64,000 nucleotides of DNA from Falsochrobactrum tianjinense (GCF_019100495.1 NZ_JAHRVA010000004.1:223025-287024); one strand, 5' to 3'; shown: positions 17,964 to 28,115, counted from the stretch's first letter. Made by a program: numbers and translations. The notes: generated from the letters alone by a model not told the origin.

Positions 17964-18971
17964 ATGAGCGTTATCGTCCCGTCCGAAACCGCCAATGCCG
18001 ATCAGATCATCGCGGAAGCCGAACGGGCGCTCGCTGATATTGCACGTATCAAGGAGAGCGTCGACACTGTCATCTTCGGTCAGGAAAGCGTGATCGAACG
18101 CACCCTCGTCGCCATTCTGGCCGGAGGCCATGCGCTTCTGGTCGGCGTTCCCGGCCTTGCCAAAACCAAGCTGGTAGAAACGCTCGGCACCGTGCTCGGC
18201 CTTTCCGGCCAGCGCATCCAGTTCACTCCAGACCTGATGCCCTCCGACATTATCGGCTCGGAAGTGATGGAACAGGATGCCGATGGACGCCGTTCCTTCC
18301 GCTACCTCAAGGGACCGATCTTCGCCCAGCTTCTGATGGCCGATGAAATCAACCGCGCCTCGCCCCGCACCCAGTCCGCCCTGTTGCAAGCCATGCAGGA
18401 ATATCATGTGACGGTGGCAGGCCAGCGTTACGACCTGCCCAGTCCCTTCCATGTGCTCGCCACCCAAAATCCGCTGGAACAGGAAGGCACCTATCCCCTG
18501 CCGGAAGCCCAGCTCGACCGCTTTCTGATGCAGATCGATATTCTTTACCCGGACTTTGAAGCCGAACGTCGCATATTGCTTGAAACGACCGGCGTTTCCG
18601 AAGCAAAGCCCTATGAAATACTCGACGCCGAACGGCTCAGGCAGATGCAGGCACTGGTGCGCCGCATGCCGGTTTCCGAAAGCGTCGTCGAAGCAATCCT
18701 CAACCTCGTGCGCTCTGCACGACCCGACGCCGACAACGAACATGCGAAGAAGCATATCGCATGGGGTCCGGGTCCCCGCGCCTCTCAGGCACTGATGCTT
18801 TGCGCCCGTGCCCGTGCGCTTTATGAAGGCCGGTTTGCCCCTTCCGTCGATGACGTGAAAGCACTGGCAGAGCCTGTCTTGCAGCATCGCATGGCACTCA
18901 ACTTCGCGGCGCGTGCCGACGGAATGCATGTGCGCGATGTGATCGCCAATCTGGTGAAGGCTGTCGTGTGA
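17964..18971 (+). CDS. MoxR-family AAA+ ATPase
   Basis: 335 aa. Walker A GVPGLAKTKL lies near residue 60, Walker B LLMADEINRASPRTQSALLQAM near 125, and ATQNPLEQEGTYPLPEAQLDRF (sensor region) near 170. MoxR ATPases act as chaperone-like factors together with vWA or DUF58 proteins. The next gene is a DUF58 protein starting at its stop codon, matching the classic moxR-DUF58-vWA layout. Confidence 0.93.
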   Translation: MSVIVPSETANADQIIAEAERALADIARIKESVDTVIFGQESVIERTLVAILAGGHALLVGVPGLAKTKLVETLGTVLGLSGQRIQFTPDLMPSDIIGSEVMEQDADGRRSFRYLKGPIFAQLLMADEINRASPRTQSALLQAMQEYHVTVAGQRYDLPSPFHVLATQNPLEQEGTYPLPEAQLDRFLMQIDILYPDFEAERRILLETTGVSEAKPYEILDAERLRQMQALVRRMPVSESVVEAILNLVRSARPDADNEHAKKHIAWGPGPRASQALMLCARARALYEGRFAPSVDDVKALAEPVLQHRMALNFAARADGMHVRDVIANLVKAVV

Positions 18972-19891
18972 TGACGATCGGCGCCGAAGTTTCAGCTTCA
19001 GATCGCAGGGATACGCTGGCCCGCGCCCGCGCGCGGGCATCGAGCATCCCCGATCTGCTGGTTGAAGCGCAGCGCGTCGTCAACACCGTGATGAACGGCT
19101 GGCATGGTCGCCGCAAGCGTGGCCCCGGAGAAAACTTCTGGCAATTCCGCCCCTATGTGCAGGGCGAATCACTTTCCCGCATCGACTGGCGGCGTTCCGC
19201 GCGTGATGACCATACTTACGTGCGCGATCGCGAATGGGAGTCGGCGCATACGGTCTGGCTATGGAGCGATTTCTCCCCTTCGATGCTCTATCGTTCGCAG
19301 CTTGCCCCTGTTTCAAAAGAAGCTCGCGCGCTGGTATTGATGCTGGCGCTGGCCGAACTTCTATCGCGCTCGGGCGAGCGCATCGCGTTTCCAGCGCTTT
19401 TACAGCCCTTTTCTGCACGCAATGGCGCGGAACGGCTGGCAGGCGCATTAATGCATGAAACGCCGGATCGCCCCCTGCCCGACATCGACCAGATTCGGCG
19501 TTTTTCCGAAGTGGTCCTGATTTCCGACTTCCTGCATCCTTTCGATGAACTGATGACGCTTCTCGACAGTCTGGCGCGGCGCGGGGCGCGAGTGCATCTG
19601 GTGGAAGTGGCTGATCCTGCCGAAGAAACCTTTCCCTATTCGGGCCGCACGGAATTTCGCGATCCTGAAACCGGTGCAACACTGATTACAGGCCGCGCCG
19701 AAACCTATGCGGAAGATTACCGCCGTCTTTATCTTGCCCGGCGCGAAACATTGGCGGATTTCTGCAAGCGTCTTGGCTGGAACCATTGCGTGCACAGAAC
19801 CGACAAGCCCACGACAGAAGTTTTGTCGCGGCTCCATGATGCTCTGAGCGCCTCGGTGGAAGCATCCATGCAGAGGGGTGCGCGACCATGA
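18971..19891 (+). CDS. DUF58 domain protein
   Basis: 306 aa. The DUF58 signature is GPGENFWQFRPYVQGESLSRIDWRRSARDD near residue 50. The moxR TGA overlaps the GTG-ATG start region (GTG 18968, ATG 18971). The C-terminal region resembles a von Willebrand A-like fold (EVVLISDFLHPFDELMTLL). Its last codons overlap the next gene by ATGA, so moxR, DUF58 and the BatA-type gene are coupled. Confidence 0.9.
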   Translation: MTIGAEVSASDRRDTLARARARASSIPDLLVEAQRVVNTVMNGWHGRRKRGPGENFWQFRPYVQGESLSRIDWRRSARDDHTYVRDREWESAHTVWLWSDFSPSMLYRSQLAPVSKEARALVLMLALAELLSRSGERIAFPALLQPFSARNGAERLAGALMHETPDRPLPDIDQIRRFSEVVLISDFLHPFDELMTLLDSLARRGARVHLVEVADPAEETFPYSGRTEFRDPETGATLITGRAETYAEDYRRLYLARRETLADFCKRLGWNHCVHRTDKPTTEVLSRLHDALSASVEASMQRGARP

Positions 19892-22740
19892 ACTTTCTGC
19901 CGCTCGCCTTCGGATCGCCTCTGCTGCTTGCGGGTCTTCTCGCTTTGCCGGTGATCTGGTTTCTGTTGCGCATGACGCCACCGCGCCCGCAAGAAGAAAT
20001 CTTCCCGCCGCTCAAAATTCTGGCACAGCTTTTCAAGCGCGAGGAAGTGCCGTCCAAAAGCCCGTGGTGGATGACGCTGCTGCGTCTTCTCATCGCCGCC
20101 CTCGTCATTCTGGCCCTCGCCTCGCCAGTCTGGAACCCCCGTCCTGCCATGCTTTCAGGTAATGAACCGCTGGCCATCGTCATGGACAATGGCTGGGCTT
20201 CGGCCGAAGGCTGGGCGCAACGCGTGCAGGCAGCAGAAGATCTTGTGGCCGAAGCCGAAAACACCGCTACCCAGGTCTATATTCTGGGAACCGCCGAACC
20301 GGCCAACGCTGAAATCGGCCCCTATGATGGCAAGGGCGCAGCCGAACGCCTGCAAGCCTTGCAGCCGCGTCCGATTCCTGTGGACCGCAAATCCGCGATG
20401 GAACGCCTTGTATCGAGCCTGCCGCAAGGCGCAAAAATCCGTCTCGCTTTCATGAGCGATGGATTGGCTCAACCCGAAGATGCAAAGAGTTTTGCTGAAC
20501 TCGACAGAGGCGGGCATCTGGCTTCCGTACTCTGGTATGAGGCCGATCTTGACCGTGTTTTCGCCCTGACCAGCATTAATAACAAAGCCGACAATCTCGA
20601 AGTCTTGGCCATGCGCCCTGAAGGCATGACGGCGTCGCGCACGCTTACCGCTTCCGCCTATGACGACAAGGGCCGCCGCATCGCCGAAGCGCCGCTTTCC
20701 TTTGCGCTGGAGGACACCCAGGGCACGGCCCGCTTCAACCTGCCTGTCGAGTTGCGCAACGACTTTCGCCTGATCCGCATTGATGGCATCAAGCAGGCGG
20801 CAGCTACACGCCTCATCGATGCTGGGTCCGAACGCCGCACCATCGGGCTTCTTGCCAGCGGTGACGGCGATCTAGCCCAACCTCTGCTCTCGGCGCTGCA
20901 TTATATTTCGCGCGCGCTTTCGCCCTATGCCAATCTGATCGAGCCGCGTTCCGCTGATCTGATGCAGACCGTACCGGAATTGCTGGACGCCAAACCGTCG
21001 ATCCTCATCATGGCCGATATCGGCACAATGCCGCAACCGGTCGTGGAGCAGCTTTCGCGCTGGGTTGAGGATGGCGGCACTCTGGTGCGATTTGCTGGCC
21101 CCCGACTTGCCGGTGCCAATGAAAGCGACCCGCTTTTGCCGGTCCGCTTGCGCAAGGGTGAAAGAGCGCTTGGTGGTACCTTATCCTGGTCCGAGCCGCA
21201 GCAACTACGCTCCTTTTCGGAAAACGGCCCCTTTGCAGGTCTGGCCGTACCCGACGACGTGACGGTCACGCGGCAGGTCCTGGCCGAACCCTCCTATGAT
21301 CTGAATGAAAAGACCTATGCCACACTTCAGGATGGAACCCCGCTTGTGACAGGCGAGCGTCGCGGACGGGGCAATGTTGTCCTGTTCCACATTTCGCCCG
21401 ATGCAAGCTGGTCGAGCCTCCCCATTTCCGGTTCTTTTGTGGAAATGCTGCGCCGTATCGTATCGCTGTCGCAGCGCACCGGCGCGCAGGACAATCGCGA
21501 TGTCGTTTCGCTTCCGCCTTTCCAGCTTCTTTCTGCCTCCGGCGAACTGACGCCACCCTCATCGGAAGCAAAACCCCTGGTCGTGCAAAAAGACAAGCAG
21601 CCTGTGGTTGGCATCAACACCCCGCCCGGCTTCTACGGCAATGAAGATGGCTTGAAAGCGCTCAATATTTTTGACAGCGAAGATAGCAAGCTCCAGCCGA
21701 TCAGCCAGCCCGCCCTTTCGGTGGGCGTAACCCCGGCCTCCTATAATGCCGATCAGTCGATCTCCCTGCGCGGTCCCTTCTTTGCCGCCGCCGCCATGCT
21801 TCTCGCACTCGATACATTGTTCATGCTATGGCTGCGCGGCGCCTTCCGCCGCCGCATGAAGCCCCACTCGAAACTTGCAGGACTTGCCATATTGATCGCG
21901 GCAACGACCGCAATCAATATGCTGCCCACCACGCTCGATCATGCCTATGCCCAGCAACAACCCATCCATGACGATAGCAAGCCGGGCGATGAGGCGATCA
22001 TCAATTCCGTCTCGCAGACACATCTGGCCTATATCATCACCGGCAATGCCGAGACCGACAATATCAGCAAGGCGGGGCTGCGTGGCTTGAGCTTTGCGTT
22101 GATGGATAAAACAGCGCTTGAGCCGGGCGATCCGATTGGCGTCGATCCGGCCAAGGACGAACTTGCCTTCTATCCGCTCATTTATTGGCCCATAGACCCC
22201 GATGCACCCATGCCAAGCCCTCAGGCAACAGCACGGGTCGATGCCTATATGCAGCAAGGCGGCACGGTCCTGTTCGACACGCGCGACCAGTTGCAGGCCG
22301 GTGCAAGCCTCGCCGCATCCGCATCGCCCACCAACCAGCGCCTGCGCGCCATACTCGATAACATGAATGTGCCGCCGCTGGAGCCGGTGCCGAACGATCA
22401 TGTTCTCACCAAATCCTTTTTCATCATGCCCGATTTTCCGGGGCGTTATGAAGGAAGTCCGCTTTGGGTCGAAGCGACCGCGCCCGATGATGCATCGCAA
22501 AACAGGCCGGTACGCACCGGCGACGGCGTATCCCCAATTATGATTACCGCCAACGATCTGGCAGGCGCATGGGCCGTCGATGAACAGGGAAATCCGCTGT
22601 ATCCCACTGTGCCGAATGATCCGATGCAGCGCATCTATGCCATTCGCGGCGGCGTCAATATCGTCATGTATATGCTCACCGGCAATTACAAATCCGATCA
22701 GGTCCATGTTCCCGCCCTGCTTGAGCGGTTAGGAAATTAG
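19888..22740 (+). CDS. Large membrane protein with BatA N-terminus and DUF4159 C-terminus
   Basis: 950 aa. The N-terminal ~80 residues are the aerotolerance-regulator (BatA) segment: two membrane helices around LLAGLLALPVIWFLLRM and LLIAALVILALASPVW. The middle is a long periplasmic region with a glutamine-amidotransferase-like part (ILIMADIGTMPQPVVEQLSRWVEDGG). Two further helices lie near 630-680 and are followed by DUF4159 (ELAFYPLIYWPIDPDAP, then GGTVLFDTRDQ). In Bat systems such proteins form an envelope complex with MoxR/DUF58; a role in envelope stress is inferred. Confidence 0.88.
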   Translation: MNFLPLAFGSPLLLAGLLALPVIWFLLRMTPPRPQEEIFPPLKILAQLFKREEVPSKSPWWMTLLRLLIAALVILALASPVWNPRPAMLSGNEPLAIVMDNGWASAEGWAQRVQAAEDLVAEAENTATQVYILGTAEPANAEIGPYDGKGAAERLQALQPRPIPVDRKSAMERLVSSLPQGAKIRLAFMSDGLAQPEDAKSFAELDRGGHLASVLWYEADLDRVFALTSINNKADNLEVLAMRPEGMTASRTLTASAYDDKGRRIAEAPLSFALEDTQGTARFNLPVELRNDFRLIRIDGIKQAAATRLIDAGSERRTIGLLASGDGDLAQPLLSALHYISRALSPYANLIEPRSADLMQTVPELLDAKPSILIMADIGTMPQPVVEQLSRWVEDGGTLVRFAGPRLAGANESDPLLPVRLRKGERALGGTLSWSEPQQLRSFSENGPFAGLAVPDDVTVTRQVLAEPSYDLNEKTYATLQDGTPLVTGERRGRGNVVLFHISPDASWSSLPISGSFVEMLRRIVSLSQRTGAQDNRDVVSLPPFQLLSASGELTPPSSEAKPLVVQKDKQPVVGINTPPGFYGNEDGLKALNIFDSEDSKLQPISQPALSVGVTPASYNADQSISLRGPFFAAAAMLLALDTLFMLWLRGAFRRRMKPHSKLAGLAILIAATTAINMLPTTLDHAYAQQQPIHDDSKPGDEAIINSVSQTHLAYIITGNAETDNISKAGLRGLSFALMDKTALEPGDPIGVDPAKDELAFYPLIYWPIDPDAPMPSPQATARVDAYMQQGGTVLFDTRDQLQAGASLAASASPTNQRLRAILDNMNVPPLEPVPNDHVLTKSFFIMPDFPGRYEGSPLWVEATAPDDASQNRPVRTGDGVSPIMITANDLAGAWAVDEQGNPLYPTVPNDPMQRIYAIRGGVNIVMYMLTGNYKSDQVHVPALLERLGN

Positions 22741-22750
22741 AGGGCCGAAC

Positions 22751-24826
22751 ATGAATATCGAATTCGACCCGTTCCTTTCCCTGTCGTGGCTGATCGTCAT
22801 TCTTGCACCACTCGCCATTCTGGTAGTGGCAAGCATTGCGCTGCAAATGCGTGGCGGAATCATGCGCCTTCTTGGCGCCGCAGCCCTCGCGCTGGCCCTG
22901 CTCAATCCCGTCATCATCAATGAAGAACGCGAGCCTCTCAAAAGCGTCGTTGCGCTCGTGGTTGATCGCAGCCAGAGCCAGCAACTGGGCAATCGCCGCG
23001 CCGATACGGATGCGGCACTCAAAGCTGTGCAGGACAAACTTGCAACCATGCCTCAATTCGAGACGCGCATCGTGGAATCAGGACAGCCCGGTGAAAACGA
23101 GGATGGCTATGCGACGCGGCTGTTCGGCCCGCTGGCGCGTGCCCTTCTCGACGTACCGCCCTCGCGTGTGGCGGGTGCGATCATGATTACCGACGGGCAG
23201 GTGCATGATATTCCTGCAAGCAAAAATGCCCTCGGCTTCGATGCACCTCTGCATGCGCTGGTGACAGGAAAACCAGACGAATTCGACCGCCGCATCCAAT
23301 TCAACAAAGCCCCGCGCTATGGCATCAGCGGCAAGCCGCTGCAAATGTCCTTCACCGTCATTGATGAAGGAAAAAACCTCGGCAGCCCCGCGCCAGTCGA
23401 AATCCGCATTAATGGCGAAACGGCTGCGCAGGAAGAGGCGCAGGTCGGGCAGGTAACGCCCATCGCCATCAAACTGCCACGCGCGGGCGTCAACATCATC
23501 GAAATTTCAACACCCACCCTTCCCGGCGAAGTCACAGACACCAATAATCGAGCTGTCGCCACCGTCGATGGCATCCGCGAAAATCTGCGTGTTCTTCTTG
23601 TTTCAGGAGAGCCGCATAATGGCGAACGCACATGGCGCAATCTGCTGAAATCCGATGCAGCAGTCGATCTCGTCCACTTCACCATTCTGCGCCCGCCTGA
23701 AAAGCAGGACGGCACGCCGATCAACGAGTTGTCCCTCATCGCCTTTCCAACACGCGAACTTTTCGTTGATAAGGTCGATGAGTTCGACCTCATCATCCTC
23801 GATCGTTATCAACACCGCGATGTGCTGCCGCTCCTTTATTACGACTATATCGCGCAATATGTGGAGAATGGCGGCGCTCTGCTGATCGCCGCCGGTCCCG
23901 AATATGCCGGTGAAATGTCGATTGCACGCACGCCGCTCTTCAGCGCCCTGCCGGCCATGCCCACGGGTACGGTGACGGAAAAAGCCTTCTATCCGCGCCT
24001 TACCGATCTGGGCAAGCGCCACCCCGTCACACGCGGTCTTGATGGCAGCACGCAAGAGCCGCCCCATTGGAGTCGCTGGTTCCGCACCATCGATATCGGA
24101 CCGCCGGAAGGCGAAACCGTCATGAGCGGCGCGGATGGCAAGCCGCTTCTGGTTCTCGACCGCGTGGGTAAAGGGCGCGTTGGCATGTTCCTGTCCGATC
24201 AGGGCTGGCTATGGGCGCGCGGCTTTGAGGGCGGAGGTCCTTATGCCGCACTTTATCGCCGTATCGCGCATTGGCTGATGCAGGAGCCAGAACTGGAAGA
24301 AGAAGCACTGACCGCAAGCAGCAATGGCCGCACCCTGACCATTCATCGCCAAACCATGGGCAGCAATCCCGGCTCGGCCTCCGTCACCACGCCATCGGGC
24401 AAGGAATTACAGATCGATCTGGCCCAAAGCAAACCCGGACTGTTTGACGGTACGCTTGAAACGGACGAAATCGGCATCTTCCGCATCAAGAATGGCGACT
24501 TTGAAGCGCTTGCTCACATGGGTCCTGTCAATGCGCCGGAATTTATCGATAGCATCTCAACCACGCATCGCCTTGAGCCGCTGGCCAATGAGACCGGCGG
24601 TTCCATCTACCGTGTGCGTGCGAGCGCCGACAGTCCTGTACGCATACCAGCCATTACCACAATCAGCGCAAATCGCGCGGCAAGCGGCAATGACTGGATC
24701 GGCCTGCGCGAAACACCGGACGCGCAATTAAAAAGCGTCAACCGCCTGCCGTTATTTTCCGGCCTGCTCGCGCTGGCGACCCTGCTCTTCATTTTCGGCG
24801 GCATGTGGTACCGTGAAGGGCGATAA
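22751..24826 (+). CDS. Large envelope membrane protein of the MoxR operon (COG5426-like)
   Basis: 691 aa. Two N-terminal membrane helices (LIVILAPLAILVVASIAL and LLGAAALALALLNPVII), a vWA-like start (VALVVDRSQSQQLGNRR), a long periplasmic region with an amidotransferase-like segment (YVENGGALLIAAGPEYAG), and one C-terminal helix (LFSGLLALATLLFIFGGMWY). It starts 10 nt after the DUF4159 gene and ends the operon. Family assignment is by architecture; molecular function is unknown. Confidence 0.85.
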   Translation: MNIEFDPFLSLSWLIVILAPLAILVVASIALQMRGGIMRLLGAAALALALLNPVIINEEREPLKSVVALVVDRSQSQQLGNRRADTDAALKAVQDKLATMPQFETRIVESGQPGENEDGYATRLFGPLARALLDVPPSRVAGAIMITDGQVHDIPASKNALGFDAPLHALVTGKPDEFDRRIQFNKAPRYGISGKPLQMSFTVIDEGKNLGSPAPVEIRINGETAAQEEAQVGQVTPIAIKLPRAGVNIIEISTPTLPGEVTDTNNRAVATVDGIRENLRVLLVSGEPHNGERTWRNLLKSDAAVDLVHFTILRPPEKQDGTPINELSLIAFPTRELFVDKVDEFDLIILDRYQHRDVLPLLYYDYIAQYVENGGALLIAAGPEYAGEMSIARTPLFSALPAMPTGTVTEKAFYPRLTDLGKRHPVTRGLDGSTQEPPHWSRWFRTIDIGPPEGETVMSGADGKPLLVLDRVGKGRVGMFLSDQGWLWARGFEGGGPYAALYRRIAHWLMQEPELEEEALTASSNGRTLTIHRQTMGSNPGSASVTTPSGKELQIDLAQSKPGLFDGTLETDEIGIFRIKNGDFEALAHMGPVNAPEFIDSISTTHRLEPLANETGGSIYRVRASADSPVRIPAITTISANRAASGNDWIGLRETPDAQLKSVNRLPLFSGLLALATLLFIFGGMWYREGR

Positions 24827-24843
24827 TCGCCTGTATATTGCCC

Positions 24844-25362
24844 TTACCCTCGATTGGCATGACGTACTGGGCCTGAAACCCCCTGCAAGGCATCATCAGC
24901 CAGTTCGCAGGCGAGCAGCCGATGCGGATCGACCGGCGCTGGCATTGTCATGGAGCCCGGCTTGACCATATGGAAACCGAAGGGAGCGTAATAAGGCTCG
25001 TCTCCTACCAGCACGATAAGCTTGTGACCTGCTTCCTTTGCCGCTTCCAGCGACATTCGCATCAATGTCCGACCAATACCGCGATTCTTCCAGTCAGGGC
25101 GCACGGCTAGTGGGCCAAGCAGAAGGGCCGGTGTTTTGCCGATGACGATCGGCGTCAGGCGCAGCGATCCGATAACGATACCGCCCATCAGCGCAACAAA
25201 GGACAACGCACGATCATGCGGTCCGCCTTCGCGGATGAAATGCGCCGCGCGGGTGAAGCGTCCCGGACCAAATGCTTCAGCATTGATGGCTTCGATTTCG
25301 ATGTCGTGCGCGGTGTCTTCCTGCGCATAGGTCAGTTCAAGCTGCTGCATGGCTTTAATCAT
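24844..25362 (-). CDS. GNAT family N-acetyltransferase
   Basis: 172 aa from ATG 25362 (MIKAMQQLEL). The acetyl-CoA site is LLLGPLAVRPDWKNRGIGRTLM (R/Q-x-x-G-x-G/A). Further down LIVLVGDEPYYAPFGFHMV is characteristic of the YhbS-type subgroup. The ATG at 25350 is an alternative; no clear ribosome-binding site favours either, so the start is uncertain by a few codons. Substrate unknown. Confidence 0.82.
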   Translation of the reverse strand: MIKAMQQLELTYAQEDTAHDIEIEAINAEAFGPGRFTRAAHFIREGGPHDRALSFVALMGGIVIGSLRLTPIVIGKTPALLLGPLAVRPDWKNRGIGRTLMRMSLEAAKEAGHKLIVLVGDEPYYAPFGFHMVKPGSMTMPAPVDPHRLLACELADDALQGVSGPVRHANRG

Positions 25363-25512
25363 AATAGGAGGTGTCGACGGCCAAAAGGCCAAGGAAATGC
25401 TTTCTGCGCGGGCCGCAGTTGAAAATTCATCGTCGGATGAAAAGCATTCCTGTCACATCGTCCTCCTGTGCAGTCGCAAATGCGTCAGACTGCAAACTGG
25501 GTGTTGCCTACC

Positions 25513-25523
25513 ACCAAATTGGT
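25513..25523. promoter_or_regulatory. Palindrome upstream of the glutathionyl-hydroquinone reductase gene
   Basis: ACCAAATTGGT, an 11-bp perfect palindrome 133 bp before the next plus-strand start, within the 293-bp gap 25363-25655. Possible operator; no regulator can be named. Confidence 0.2.
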
Positions 25524-25655
25524 CAAAGGTAAAACAATTTCTTTCAAAATGGTTGAGGCAACTTCTCCTTTTGATACTTTGACGCACTGTTCATGACTGG
25601 AGAGGCTGTAAATAAACGGTTTTCATCCTATTCTCTTATTAAAAGGAGAAATCAC

Positions 25656-26642
25656 ATGGGACTTCTGGTCGATGGCAGATGGCATGACGTGTGGTACGAT
25701 ACCAAAAGTACGCAGGGCCGTTTCGAGCGCTCAAAATCGCAATTCAGAAACTGGATAACCGCCGATGGCAGCGCCGGGCCATCCGGTGAGAGCGGTTTTA
25801 AGGCTGAGCCGGGGCGCTATCATCTTTATGTTTCCCTCGCCTGTCCGTGGGCACACCGGACACTCATCTTTCGCGCGCTGAAAAAGCTCGAAGATGTCAT
25901 CTCGGTATCGGTGGTGGATTATCTGATGGCGGAGGAAGGCTGGACCTTTTATGGCTCGACCGGCAGCACCGGAGATGCGCTTTTCGGCTCAAAGCGCCTT
26001 TACGAAATCTATACCCGCGCCGACCCGCAATATTCGGGCCGTGTGACGGTGCCGGTTCTTTGGGACAAACAGCGCGAGACCATCGTTTCCAACGAATCGT
26101 CCGAAATTATTCGTATGCTGAATTCTGCCTTCAACGAATTTGGCGATGCATCGCTCAATTTCTATCCCGAGCCGCTCCGCAACGAGATCGACGCACTCAA
26201 CGAATTCGTCTATCCCAATATCAATAATGGTGTTTACCGCGCAGGCTTCGCGACCACGCAGGACGCCTATGAGGAAGCGTTCGGCCAATTATTCGATGCG
26301 CTCAACACGCTTGAGGAAAAACTTTCCGCACAGCGCTATCTTGCCGGTTCGGCATTGACAGAAGCGGATTGGCGTCTGTTCACCACGCTTGTGCGTTTCG
26401 ATCCGGTCTATGTCGGTCACTTCAAATGCAATCTGCGTCGTATTGCCGACTACCCTAATCTTTCAAACTATATGCGCGAACTTTATCAGGTATCTGGCAT
26501 CGCGGCGACGGTGAACCTTGAGCATATCAAGGGACACTATTACCGCAGCCATAAGACGATCAACCCGACAGGTGTAGTGCCTCTTGGCCCGAAAGTCGAT
26601 TTCACCGCGCCCCACGACAGAAGTCGCTTCGACAGAAGCTGA
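25656..26642 (+). CDS. Glutathionyl-hydroquinone reductase (Xi-class glutathione transferase, YqjG/PcpF type)
   Basis: 328 aa. The catalytic motif CPWAHR is in YVSLACPWAHRTLIF near residue 63, and the family stretches VTVPVLWDKQRETIVSNESSEIIRML and GVYRAGFATTQDAYEEAF are present. These enzymes reduce glutathionyl-hydroquinones using GSH through the active-site Cys. The ATG at 25656 has AAAAGGAG at good spacing; the frame opens earlier at 25593. It converges on the Nudix gene with a 7-bp gap. Confidence 0.93.
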   Translation: MGLLVDGRWHDVWYDTKSTQGRFERSKSQFRNWITADGSAGPSGESGFKAEPGRYHLYVSLACPWAHRTLIFRALKKLEDVISVSVVDYLMAEEGWTFYGSTGSTGDALFGSKRLYEIYTRADPQYSGRVTVPVLWDKQRETIVSNESSEIIRMLNSAFNEFGDASLNFYPEPLRNEIDALNEFVYPNINNGVYRAGFATTQDAYEEAFGQLFDALNTLEEKLSAQRYLAGSALTEADWRLFTTLVRFDPVYVGHFKCNLRRIADYPNLSNYMRELYQVSGIAATVNLEHIKGHYYRSHKTINPTGVVPLGPKVDFTAPHDRSRFDRS

Positions 26643-26649
26643 ACCGGAA

Positions 26650-27105
26650 TTACCATAAAGGCAGCGGCTCCAGACCATGCAGCGCTTCCTGCAAGCGCCG
26701 CTTGGTCGATGGGGTCGTGCTTTCGGGCAATTTATCGAGCGAGAAAAAGCCCGATTCAGCAATCTCCCTGTCACGCAGCTTGGGTCCTGCCTGCTCGAAT
26801 GAGCGGCAGACATAGAGCGCCACATGATCGCGTGGCGAAGCATGGGCATTCTTGTATAACGCAAAGAGCTGCGGAGGCGCTGTCAGCACGATATTACCCT
26901 CCTCGCGCAATTCCTTCTCCAGCGCCTGTCCGAACGTTTCTCCCCGCTCAACCCCGCCGCCTGGCAACTGCCAGCCCGGCGCATAGGTATGGCGCACCAG
27001 GAACACCGCGTTCTTCGTCCCATCATAAACAATCGCCCGCACCCCCAGCGTCATCGGGCGGCGCAGTAGAAAAAATGTATGAAATAAAAAATGTCGAATA
27101 CGCAT
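26650..27105 (-). CDS. Nudix hydrolase
   Basis: 151 aa. The Nudix box is GGGVERGETFGQALEKELREEGNI with the family ELREEG core, preceded by RHTYAPGWQLPGG. The ATG at 27105 follows GGAGAGCCGG. The N-terminus has a hydrophobic, basic stretch (IRHFLFHTFFLLRRPMTLG) that may act as a short membrane-associated segment. Substrate unknown. Confidence 0.85.
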   Translation of the reverse strand: MRIRHFLFHTFFLLRRPMTLGVRAIVYDGTKNAVFLVRHTYAPGWQLPGGGVERGETFGQALEKELREEGNIVLTAPPQLFALYKNAHASPRDHVALYVCRSFEQAGPKLRDREIAESGFFSLDKLPESTTPSTKRRLQEALHGLEPLPLW

Positions 27106-27212
27106 ACCGGCTCTCCAATTCATTCCATATGAAACAAAGCCGCAACACAGTTCATCAAGAAAATTCGTCTTTCACCATTTGCGTTCGATGAAATCTACAG
27201 TAAACCCGCTTT

Positions 27213-28115
27213 ATGTTCCGCCTCGCCCATATTTCCGACATTCATCTGTCGCCTTTGCCGCGCATTCGCTATCGCGAATTGGCATCGAAGCGCATCACCG
27301 GCTATATCAACTGGCTGCGTAACCGTAAGGGGGCTATGCACGGCACGGTACTCGACAGCCTCATCGCCGATATGCTGGCTCACAAACCCGACCACATCGC
27401 AGTCACCGGCGATCTGGTCAATCTGGCGCTCAATCTGGAAATCGATATTGCTTGTGACTGGCTCAGGGACCTGGGTGCCCCTGATCATGTCTCCATCGTT
27501 CCTGGCAATCACGATGCCTATGTTCCCGGTGCGCTCGACAAGGCTTGCCGCAAGTGGGAGCCATGGATGCGAAGCGATGGCGTTAACAATAAGGGCAGGC
27601 GCCTCGAATTCCCCTATCTGCGTGCGCGTGAACCGGTCGCGATAATCGGCGTTTCTTCGGCACGCGCAACCGCTCCCTTTATGGCCAGCGGAGATTTCCG
27701 CTCATCGCAGGCAAAACGGCTTACAGCCATGCTTGACGATGCCGGTTCACGCGGGCTTTTCCGCGTCGTTCTGATTCATCATCCTCCAGTTCATGGCGCA
27801 ACTCCCACGCACAAGCGGCTTTATGGCATCCGCCGCTTCCAGAAAATCATCCGCAATCATGGCGCCGAACTGATTCTTCATGGTCATTCGCATCTTGCAA
27901 CGCGCTATGATATCGATGGCCCGACCGGAAAAATTCCCGTTATCTGCGTCCCTTCAGCCAGCCAGAATTACGGCGGCCACAAGCCTCCAGCACGTTATAA
28001 CATCTTCAACATCGACCGCCGACCGGAAGGCGGCTGGTCATGCCAATGGGAACAGCATGGTATTGAAGATGCCAGCGAGCGCATTCTAAAACTTTCGGAA
28101 CAGCAGCTTTATTGA
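27213..28115 (+). CDS. Calcineurin-like metallophosphoesterase
   Basis: 300 aa. The binuclear metal motifs appear in order: SDIHLS (D8, H10), GDLVN, GNHD, HHPP and HGHSH. The layout fits the Icc/CpdA-type subgroup, which hydrolyses cyclic nucleotides or phosphodiesters. No strong ribosome-binding site precedes the ATG. Its 3' end overlaps the convergent gene by 7 bp. Confidence 0.88.
   Translation: MFRLAHISDIHLSPLPRIRYRELASKRITGYINWLRNRKGAMHGTVLDSLIADMLAHKPDHIAVTGDLVNLALNLEIDIACDWLRDLGAPDHVSIVPGNHDAYVPGALDKACRKWEPWMRSDGVNNKGRRLEFPYLRAREPVAIIGVSSARATAPFMASGDFRSSQAKRLTAMLDDAGSRGLFRVVLIHHPPVHGATPTHKRLYGIRRFQKIIRNHGAELILHGHSHLATRYDIDGPTGKIPVICVPSASQNYGGHKPPARYNIFNIDRRPEGGWSCQWEQHGIEDASERILKLSEQQLY

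Noticed and set aside
17859..19040. 393-codon minus-strand open frame
   Set aside because: It lies antisense over moxR, whose Walker and sensor motifs are complete; the frame has a Cys/His-rich, non-protein-like composition and no ribosome-binding site.
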